This document shows positions 57,903-64,000 of a stretch of 64,000 nucleotides of DNA, piece after piece. A program made the position numbers and the translations under genes. Within the stretch, counting starts at the first letter, position 1. Each line of letters starts with the position of its first letter. Source of the stretch: Ensifer sp. IC4062 (GTDB taxonomy: Bacteria > Pseudomonadota > Alphaproteobacteria > Rhizobiales > Rhizobiaceae); contig NZ_JADYVD010000022.1 of the NCBI RefSeq assembly GCF_020193575.1, forward strand, positions 1 through 64,000, given 5' to 3'. The notes beneath the pieces are model-generated. The model was not told where the DNA came from. It was given only the letters and a program-made list of their open reading frames with translations, and did not search any database.

Positions 57903-58214
57903 TCAGATCACATAGCGTTCTATGAAGAGAACGTCTTCGATTGGACATTCCGGGTAGACCCACTTCGCCCAGTTAGTTTTGAGCCAAGCGGCAGAAATGG
58001 ACTTCGTTCCTAAGACGATCGCTTCTGGCGGAAGAAGAACGAAGGTGTGTCCGGCGCTATAACCTGTGGCCGCCATGACGCCTAAGGGGCGTGTTTCGTC
58101 GGCCGTTTCGACGACCATGAAATCGACTGTTTCCTCGTAGGGATAGGAACCTCTTACGCGGAAGATAGCGCCTCGCCAAATCTGCGGCGTTTCAATATCC
58201 AGAAGCTTTTTCAT
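57903..58214 (-). CDS. Immunity-like protein, probable Imm45 family
   Basis: 103 residues: MKKLLDIETPQIWRGAIFRV, then YPYEETVDFMVVE, RPLGVMAATGYSAGHTFVLLPPEA, and SAAWLKTNWAKWVYPECPIEDVLFIERYV. This pattern (WRG near 13, PYEET, ATGYSAG, W..NW..WVYPEC) is what I recall for Imm45 immunity proteins, which neutralise polymorphic toxins. No toxin gene is adjacent. It sits alone between a metabolic aminotransferase and glycerate kinase and has lower GC than both, so it looks like an acquired orphan immunity gene. The family call is from memory. Confidence 0.62.
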   Translation of the reverse strand: MKKLLDIETPQIWRGAIFRVRGSYPYEETVDFMVVETADETRPLGVMAATGYSAGHTFVLLPPEAIVLGTKSISAAWLKTNWAKWVYPECPIEDVLFIERYVI

Positions 58215-58311
58215 AGCGCCTTGTCACTTTTTTGCTATGGCGGTTGCCGATGCGGCATGGCGCGGAAATCGAGCAGGTGGACACTTCTGCGTGCGCGCCG
58301 AGCGCTCGCAA

Positions 58312-59583
58312 TCAACGGATCAATATCGCCCGGAAATCATTGACATTCGTCCCGGTCGGGCCGGGCACGAAAAGATCGCCGCTCGCGGCAAAGGCTGACC
58401 AGGCATCATGCCGGGCAAGATGCGTCCGGGGATCGATGCCCGCCGCCCGCATGCGGGCGACACTCGCCCCGTCGGCAAAGGCACCGGCATTGTCTTCCGA
58501 GCCGTCGATGCCGTCGGTATCGGCGGCAAGAGCATCGATGCCGGTAACGCCGTCGATGTCGAGCGCCAGCGACAAAAGGAACTCGCTATTTCGTCCGCCC
58601 TTGCCGTAATTGTTGCCGGAAATCGTCACCGTCGTCTCGCCGCCGGAGAGCAGCACGACAGGCTTTTTGAAGGGACGATTTCGCAGCGCCACCTCGCGGG
58701 CGAGCGCCGCATGCATGCGGCCGATGTCGCGCGCCTCGCCTTCGATCGCATCCGAGAGGATCATGGCGTCGATGCCGACTTCCCGCGCGCGAGCAGCCGC
58801 AGCCCCCAATGAAACGCTCGCCGAGGCGATCACGTGAACTTCGTTTCGAGCGAAGGCAGAGTCGTCGGGAAAGGGTGCACGCGCAGCATCCGACGCGAGA
58901 TGCGCCATCACCCGCTCGGGCAAGGTCATGCCGTAGCGGGCGACGATCTCGCGCGCCTCTTCTAGGCTTGAGAGATCCGGCACCGTCGGGCCGGAGGCAA
59001 CGAAAGCGGGATTGTCGCCCGGCACATCCGAGACGACGAGGCTGACGACGCGCGCCGGCGCGGCGGGTAGCGCCAGCCGCCCGCCCTTAATCCGCGAGAC
59101 ATGTTTGCGGACCACATTCATTGCCGAGATCGGCGCGCCAGAGGCAAGCAGCGCTTTATTGACGCCGATCTCGTCTTCGAGCGAGAGGCCATCGGGCGGG
59201 GCCGGCAGGAGCGCCGAGCCGCCGCCGGAAACCAGCGCCACGACCAGATCGTCGGGGGTCAATCCCTCGACCAGCTTGAGAAGCGTGGAGGATGCCGCAA
59301 GCCCGGCCTCGTCCGGCACCGGATGTGCCGATTGCAGCACCTTGATGCGCTCGCATTTTTCGACCGGCCCGTGGCGAGCGACGACGGCACCCGTCAGCGG
59401 CGCGTCCCAGAGCCGCTCGAAGGCGGCGGCCATCTGGCTTGCGGCCTTGCCGGCGCCGATCACGATCGTGCGCCCCTTCGGCTTCTCGGGCAAATGCGCG
59501 CGGATGGCGGCGTAAGGATCGGCCGCCACCACGGCAGCCTCGAAGAGGGAGATCAGCAAGGAGCGCGGCTCGATTAATGCCAT
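58312..59583 (-). CDS. Glycerate 2-kinase (MOFRL family)
   Basis: 423 residues from ATG 59583 (MALIEPRSLLISLFEAAVVAADP). N-terminal DUF4147 domain: GRTIVIGAGKAASQMAAAFE, LVSGGGSALLPAPPDGLSLED, RKHVSRIKGGRLA, VSDVPGDNPAFVASGPTVPD. C-terminal MOFRL domain: VLLSGGETTVTISGNNYGKGGRNSEFLLSLAL, ALAADTDGIDGSEDNAGAFAD. Starts further upstream (59610, or GTG 59769) are open but not family-like. It phosphorylates glycerate to 2-phosphoglycerate using ATP. Last gene of the minus-strand catabolic group; hence the pathway probably yields glycerate. Confidence 0.9.
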   Translation of the reverse strand: MALIEPRSLLISLFEAAVVAADPYAAIRAHLPEKPKGRTIVIGAGKAASQMAAAFERLWDAPLTGAVVARHGPVEKCERIKVLQSAHPVPDEAGLAASSTLLKLVEGLTPDDLVVALVSGGGSALLPAPPDGLSLEDEIGVNKALLASGAPISAMNVVRKHVSRIKGGRLALPAAPARVVSLVVSDVPGDNPAFVASGPTVPDLSSLEEAREIVARYGMTLPERVMAHLASDAARAPFPDDSAFARNEVHVIASASVSLGAAAARAREVGIDAMILSDAIEGEARDIGRMHAALAREVALRNRPFKKPVVLLSGGETTVTISGNNYGKGGRNSEFLLSLALDIDGVTGIDALAADTDGIDGSEDNAGAFADGASVARMRAAGIDPRTHLARHDAWSAFAASGDLFVPGPTGTNVNDFRAILIR

Positions 59584-59779
59584 GGAATCAGTCCGGGATT
59601 TCGAGGTCATAGACGAAGACACCTTGGACGCCACCATCCGCGGCCGCAACCCATTTCGCGCCGGTCTTGCGATGATCTGCGCCGTCCACGAGCCGCCGGC
59701 GAGTTCGCCGGCAGCAGGATGAGGGGCCAAATCCCGAGCTCCGGCGAGAAAGACGCAATCGCGGATCACCGCAACCCTT

Positions 59780-61435
59780 TCAGCGAACCTCTGCGCGGGA
59801 ACGCGGGCGCGTGTCGTTGCGCTCGTGCTGGAAGATCGCGGGCGGTAGCGCTGGCACGCCGCGGATGATATCCGCCCCTTTCTCGCCCACCATGATCGTC
59901 GGCCCGTTGGTGTTGCAGGAGGGCACGCGCGGCATCACCGAACTGTCGCAGACCCGCAATCCGTCGAGCCCTCGTACCTTGAGCTCCAGGTCGACCACTG
60001 CCGTAGCGTCCGTGCCCATCTTGCAGGTGCCGACGGGGTGGTGGTCGGTCTTGGCGTTGGCACAGCCATATTCGAAAAGCTGCTCTTCCGTACTGATGTC
60101 GTTACCCGGCAAACGTTCGGCGAGTACATAGGGCTTCAGCGCGGCCTGCTGCATGATTTCGCGGGCGATCCTAAGGCCTTCGAGCGACATCTTGCGGTCG
60201 TGCGGATCCTCCCAATAGTTCGGGTCGATAAGCGGAGCGGCGGCCGGATCAGAAGATGAAAGCCGGACTGTGCCGCGCGAGCGGGGATGCAGATAAGCGG
60301 AATTCAGCGTCACGCCGGCGTTCTTGAGGCGCGCGACACCGGCCTCGATGCCGGACCCGAGACCGAGATGGAACTGGATGTCCGGCGAGCGTGCATCAGG
60401 ATCGGCATACCAGAAACCGCCGGTCTCAAAGAGCGAGGAGGCGACGGGACCGGTGCGGAAGAGCACATATTCAAGGCCCGCCCAGAGTGTGCGGTGCAGT
60501 CTGGCGACGTTGTCATAGGTGTGATCGCCGGTGCATTCCGAGATCACGAAGAGATCGAGATGGTCCTGCAGGTTGCCGCCGACACCGGGGAGATCGTGGC
60601 GGACGTCGACACCGACTGCGCGGAGATGGTCAGCCGGACCGATGCCGGATTGCAAGAGGAGTTTCGGCGAGCCGATGGCGCCAGAAGAGACGAGCACCTC
60701 GCGGTCCGCGCGGATTGTCTCGCTCCCCTTGACCGTCACCACTTCGACGCCGACCGCTCGGCTACCCTCGAGCACGATGCGGGCGACGCGGGCACCGGTA
60801 CGCACCGTCAGGTTTTTTCGGTCCTTGATCGGCGACAGATAGGCAAGCGAAGCGGACGAGCGCCGGCGGTTGCGTTGTGTCAGTTGATAGAAGCCGACGC
60901 CCGCCTGCTGTTTCCCGTTGAAATCGTGATTGTAGGGAATGCCAAGTTCCTGCCCGGCGCGGATATAGGCGTCGCAGATCGGCAGCGCCGAGACCGGCAT
61001 CGACACGCCGAGCGGCCCGCCATAGGAATGATAATCATCGGCAAAGCGCTGATTATCCTCGGCGCGCTTGAAATAGGGCAGCACGCTGCGATAGTCCCAG
61101 CCGGTGCAGCCGTCTTCGCGCGCCCAGAGATCGTAGTCGACGGCGTTGCCGCGGGTATAGAGCTGCGCATTGATCGAGGAGCCACCGCCGATCACCTTCG
61201 CTTGCGTATAGCGCAGCACCCTGCCCTTCATGTGCATCTGCGGCACCGTATGCCAGCCCCAACTCGCAACGCCCTTGGTCATCTTGGCGAAGCCGGCCGG
61301 CATGTGGAACAGCGGGTTCCAGTCGCCGCCGCCGGCTTCGAGCAGCAGCACCTTGACGGTCGGGTCCTCGCTCAGCCGGTTGGCAAGAACACAGCCTGCG
61401 GGGCCGGCGCCGGTGATGATGTAGTCGTAAGTCAT
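59780..61435 (-). CDS. GMC-family FAD alcohol dehydrogenase (BetA-like)
   Basis: 551 residues. N-terminal FAD motif YIITGAGPAGCVLANRLSEDPTVKVLLLEAGG, KVIGGGSSINAQLYTRGNAVDYDLWA, SSGAIGSPKLLLQSGIGP and a C-terminal active site DHHPVGTCKMG (His) with VPSCNTNGPTIMVGEKGADII (Asn). It resembles choline/alcohol dehydrogenases, but choline specificity is not implied because no betaine aldehyde dehydrogenase is nearby. It oxidises a primary alcohol or polyol with FAD. Second GMC enzyme of the cluster. Confidence 0.9.
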   Translation of the reverse strand: MTYDYIITGAGPAGCVLANRLSEDPTVKVLLLEAGGGDWNPLFHMPAGFAKMTKGVASWGWHTVPQMHMKGRVLRYTQAKVIGGGSSINAQLYTRGNAVDYDLWAREDGCTGWDYRSVLPYFKRAEDNQRFADDYHSYGGPLGVSMPVSALPICDAYIRAGQELGIPYNHDFNGKQQAGVGFYQLTQRNRRRSSASLAYLSPIKDRKNLTVRTGARVARIVLEGSRAVGVEVVTVKGSETIRADREVLVSSGAIGSPKLLLQSGIGPADHLRAVGVDVRHDLPGVGGNLQDHLDLFVISECTGDHTYDNVARLHRTLWAGLEYVLFRTGPVASSLFETGGFWYADPDARSPDIQFHLGLGSGIEAGVARLKNAGVTLNSAYLHPRSRGTVRLSSSDPAAAPLIDPNYWEDPHDRKMSLEGLRIAREIMQQAALKPYVLAERLPGNDISTEEQLFEYGCANAKTDHHPVGTCKMGTDATAVVDLELKVRGLDGLRVCDSSVMPRVPSCNTNGPTIMVGEKGADIIRGVPALPPAIFQHERNDTRPRSRAEVR

Positions 61436-61541
61436 TCGCTATTTCCCTCCAGCACCGGCAATTTGGATCGTTCCAAGTCACAGGCGCACCAAACGCCGCT
61501 GGGCCGCCTTGCGATGCGAGGCGTCTCTCGGCACCGCTCCT

Positions 61542-62315
61542 TCAAAGACGGCTGATCGACAGTCCACCGTCGGCCTGGATGACCGACCCCGTGGCGAAAC
61601 CGAACTGCCCGCCGGCAAGCCCGGCGACGATCCTGCCGATGTCGTCGGGCTCTCCCCATCGCCGCATCGGAACCAGCCCATCCGCAATCAGGGCATCGTA
61701 TTTGCCGGAGACGGCGGCGGTCATATCCGAGCGGATGATGCCGGGTCGAACCTCGAAGACAGAGATGCCGGTCCCGGCCAATCTTAGCGCCAGGCCTTGG
61801 CTGAAGGCGGCAAGTCCCGCCTTGCTCATGCAATAGTCGAGCCGCTCGGGTGAGGTCATCGCGGCCGATACCGAGGTGATGTTGATGACGGAGCGCGGGC
61901 AGTCAGCCTTTGTCCCGAGCATTGCATTCAACACTGCCTGGGTGAAAAAAACCGTGCCGCGCAGGTTGATGCCGACGATCGCGTCGAAATTCTCCGGCTT
62001 CAGATCGAGGAAATCGCCGCGCACGACGGAAGCGATCCCGGCATTGTTGACGAGGCAATCGATGTTGCCCAACGCCTCGATGACCGCGTCCACTGTCGCC
62101 TGGTGGGTGGCGAGGTCGGCAAGATCGGCCTGAAGAAAGATCGCGCGGGCACCAAGAGTACCGAGCTCGGCGAGCACGGGTGCTACACCATCGGCATCAC
62201 CGATCCCCGTGATGGCGATGTCGAAGCCGCCTGCCGCCAGTGCCCGGGCGATGCCGAGGCCGATGCCGCGTCGGCCGCCGGTGACGATCGCGACGGGACG
62301 TGCTTTCTCCGTCAT
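61542..62315 (-). CDS. Short-chain dehydrogenase/reductase
   Basis: 257 residues. Cofactor motif VTGGRRGIGLGIARAL, NNAG (CLVNNAGIASV), catalytic serine in INITSVSAAMTSPERLDY and YCMSKAG with Tyr/Lys, and VRPGIIRSDMT. The Arg-rich glycine loop suggests NADP(H). Its ATG overlaps the stop of the upstream GMC gene (ATGA), so it is translationally coupled. It probably oxidises or reduces a sugar or keto intermediate in the same pathway. Confidence 0.9.
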   Translation of the reverse strand: MTEKARPVAIVTGGRRGIGLGIARALAAGGFDIAITGIGDADGVAPVLAELGTLGARAIFLQADLADLATHQATVDAVIEALGNIDCLVNNAGIASVVRGDFLDLKPENFDAIVGINLRGTVFFTQAVLNAMLGTKADCPRSVINITSVSAAMTSPERLDYCMSKAGLAAFSQGLALRLAGTGISVFEVRPGIIRSDMTAAVSGKYDALIADGLVPMRRWGEPDDIGRIVAGLAGGQFGFATGSVIQADGGLSISRL

Positions 62316-63823
62316 GACCGAAGGTCCTCTTTAACAACGTAATCGGCGACGCGCAGCGCCTGCGCCGCGACCGTCAGTGCCGGGTTTACGGCTGCGGAAG
62401 TCGGCAGGAAGCCGGCGTCGACGACGAAAAGATTCGGATGATCGAAGGCGCGGCAATAAATATCGAGCGGCGCCTCATTCGGGTCCTTGCCGATCCTGAC
62501 GGTGCCGCACTGATGCGACGGCGTGCGCTTGTCGAAAGCGCGCGCCAGCACGACCGGAAAGCCGGCCTTTTTCAACACTGTCTTCAACTTGGCGACGAGA
62601 TCGAGATGCGCCTGCCAGTTGGTGCGGACCCATTGGAGCACGATGCGGTCGCCGTCGACCATCACGCGGCTGTCCGGCGAAGGCAGATCCTCGCTCATGG
62701 CGTAGAAGTCGATGCCGCGGGCCGAGATCTGGTTCAGCAGCCATTCCGGCACGGCCGGCATGTTCGCCTTCAGGATCGCGCCCGACACCCGGCCGAGAAG
62801 CTGGATGTTGCCGAGCGGCGGCCCGCCCGCCCCGTCCGAGAGATAGAAATCATTGAGGCCGAAAGTCTTCTGATAGACAGAATCGTTGCGATACCAGGGG
62901 CTGAGCGCAATCACCGCACTCGAATTGTGGTTCATGAAATTACGGCCCACCTGGTCGGATCGGTTTGCGAGCCCGGCCGGATTGCGGTTGTCGGCCGAGC
63001 GCAACAGCAGCACGGCCGATTGTACCGCCCCCGCCGAGAGGATGACCAGCTTCGGCGAAACGCTGTGCTCCGCTCCGTCCTTGATATAGTGAACCGTCTC
63101 GATCGCCCTTCCGTCTGGCGCCGTCGCCAGCCGGGTGACACGCGAACCGATCTGCAACCTGACATTCGGGTATTCCAGCGCAGTCGTCAGCGCGGCGGTC
63201 TCGGCATCCATCTTGCCGTCGAAGCTGTTTGGATGTGCGTCCCAGGGCGTCTTCGCCTTGGCGAGCCAACGCTCGATATCGACGCCGAGCGGCAGCGAAT
63301 AGGGGTGAAGCCCAATCTCTGCCAGACGCTTGCGAACCTTGGCGATCGCCGGCTCGTCCGGGACGGGGCGGTAGCTGTAGGCGCTTGAATGCGCGGGCTC
63401 GGTCGGGTCCTCGCCGAGGACGCCCCGCACCTGATAGAGCTCCTCCGCCTTGGAATACCACGGCTCCAGCTCTTCGTAAGGAAACGGCCACGCGGGGGAG
63501 ACGCCGTCGAGATGCTGCATCTCCTCAAAATCCTCGCGGCGGTAACGGGTGAGTACCGCGCCGTAGAACTTGGAGTTGCCCCCGACATTGTAGTAGTTGC
63601 CCGGGTTGAAGCCGAGACCGCCTACCTCGTACCAGGTCTCTTTCGGTCGGAAGTGGCCGCGCTGGAAGATCGCCCGCTGGTCCCGGTTTTCCGGACGGTC
63701 CTCGATGTGAACGCCCGCCTCGAGGATCAGGATCTCGGCGCCCGACGGGGCAAGGCCCGCCGCGACGGTCGCGCCGCCGATTCCAGATCCGACGATGACA
63801 ATATCCGGTTGGCTCATGCTCAT
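62312..63823 (-). CDS. GMC-type FAD oxidoreductase (pyranose/gluconate dehydrogenase-like)
   Basis: 503 residues. FAD motif IVIVGSGIGGATVAAGLAPSGAEILILEAG, GGLGFNPGNYYNVGGNSKFYGAVLTRYR, SAGAVQSAVLLLRS, and C-terminal HQCGTVR (His) plus FLPTSAAVNPALTVAAQALRVADYV (Asn). This is the group that includes fungal pyranose oxidases and bacterial gluconate 2-dehydrogenase large subunits. The ATG overlaps the ABC ATPase stop at its 5' side and the SDR start at its 3' side, so the three are one operon. Substrate unknown, likely a sugar or sugar acid imported by the ABC system. Confidence 0.88.
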   Translation of the reverse strand: MSMSQPDIVIVGSGIGGATVAAGLAPSGAEILILEAGVHIEDRPENRDQRAIFQRGHFRPKETWYEVGGLGFNPGNYYNVGGNSKFYGAVLTRYRREDFEEMQHLDGVSPAWPFPYEELEPWYSKAEELYQVRGVLGEDPTEPAHSSAYSYRPVPDEPAIAKVRKRLAEIGLHPYSLPLGVDIERWLAKAKTPWDAHPNSFDGKMDAETAALTTALEYPNVRLQIGSRVTRLATAPDGRAIETVHYIKDGAEHSVSPKLVILSAGAVQSAVLLLRSADNRNPAGLANRSDQVGRNFMNHNSSAVIALSPWYRNDSVYQKTFGLNDFYLSDGAGGPPLGNIQLLGRVSGAILKANMPAVPEWLLNQISARGIDFYAMSEDLPSPDSRVMVDGDRIVLQWVRTNWQAHLDLVAKLKTVLKKAGFPVVLARAFDKRTPSHQCGTVRIGKDPNEAPLDIYCRAFDHPNLFVVDAGFLPTSAAVNPALTVAAQALRVADYVVKEDLRS

Positions 63824-64000
63824 GCGATCCGCATCTCGCTCTGCGGGTCGAAGAACACCGCCTTGTCGAGGTTGAAGGCGAGCCGCGACGTTTGACCCGG
63901 CGCGATGCGCGCGTCGGCGCGGAGGCGGGCGACGATCTCCTTGCCGCCGAGGCGGGTGACCGCGAAGGTGTCGGAGCCGGCCGGCTCGACCACTTCGATC
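63820..64000 (-). CDS. ABC transporter ATP-binding protein, C-terminal part (5' end beyond window)
   Basis: Only the last 60 residues are seen: IEVVEPAGSDTFAVTRLGGKEIVARLRADARIAPGQ, then LAFNLDKAVFFDPQSEMRIA. This is the TOBE region that ends UgpC/MalK-type carbohydrate ABC ATPases. The TGA stop overlaps the ATG of the GMC gene. The ATPase core lies outside the window, so function rests on this tail and the context of a catabolic operon. Confidence 0.75.
   Translation of the reverse strand, partial: IEVVEPAGSDTFAVTRLGGKEIVARLRADARIAPGQTSRLAFNLDKAVFFDPQSEMRIA

Overview
The window is chromosomal DNA of a Sinorhizobium (Ensifer) species close to S. meliloti. The evidence is GC-rich coding bias, dispersed rhizobial intergenic repeats, and a gene order I recognise from S. 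meliloti: rpoH2, carD, fdxA, helicase, phbB, phbA, phaR, rpmF, then ispG, pyc, expR, ndvA and ndvB. No rRNA, tRNA, CRISPR array, prophage or insertion sequence is visible. The species cannot be fixed from the sequence alone.

Layout. 1-3.6 kb: a truncated MarR regulator, the ABC-F ATPase Uup, thiamine pyrophosphokinase and a GNAT acetyltransferase, all on the minus strand. 3.8-7.4 kb: a TPP riboswitch followed by the thiamine transporter operon thiBPQ. 7.8-10.2 kb: an M48 lipoprotein protease facing rpoH2, which carries a convincing general-stress (RpoE2/EcfG-type) promoter. 10.7-15.7 kb: SUV3-like helicase, S4-domain protein, ferredoxin and CarD, all minus. 15.9-16.2 kb: a striking intergenic cluster of 15 GANTC (CcrM) methylation sites. 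16.4-19.7 kb: polyhydroxybutyrate genes phbA-phbB with divergent phaR, then rpmF. 19.9-27.6 kb: GST, mtgA, ispA, hisC, a LysE exporter, ispG, an MFS transporter and a VOC protein. 27.6-31.5 kb: a DeoR regulator divergent from a polar amino-acid ABC transporter, then an orphan hypothetical gene. 31.6-36 kb: pyruvate carboxylase and an intact expR. 36.4-48.7 kb: the cyclic beta-1,2-glucan locus (ndvA exporter, OpgC-type acyltransferase, giant ndvB synthase). 49-55.8 kb: a LysR regulator divergent from HglS, a D-2-hydroxyglutarate-type dehydrogenase, an ALDH7 and AatB, which together read as a lysine/2-aminoadipate catabolic unit. 55.8-58.2 kb: an XRE-cupin regulator, a class III omega-aminotransferase and an orphan Imm45-like immunity gene. 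58.3-64 kb: a minus-strand catabolic operon (ABC ATPase, GMC dehydrogenase, SDR, second GMC dehydrogenase, glycerate kinase) that continues past the window.

Most genes are ordinary core genes. The observations most worth a second look are the GANTC cluster upstream of the helicase gene, an in-frame 30-bp tandem duplication inside aatB, two isolated low-GC genes that look like orphan immunity or cargo genes, the lysine-degradation gene set, and several 15-bp palindromes at regulator promoters.
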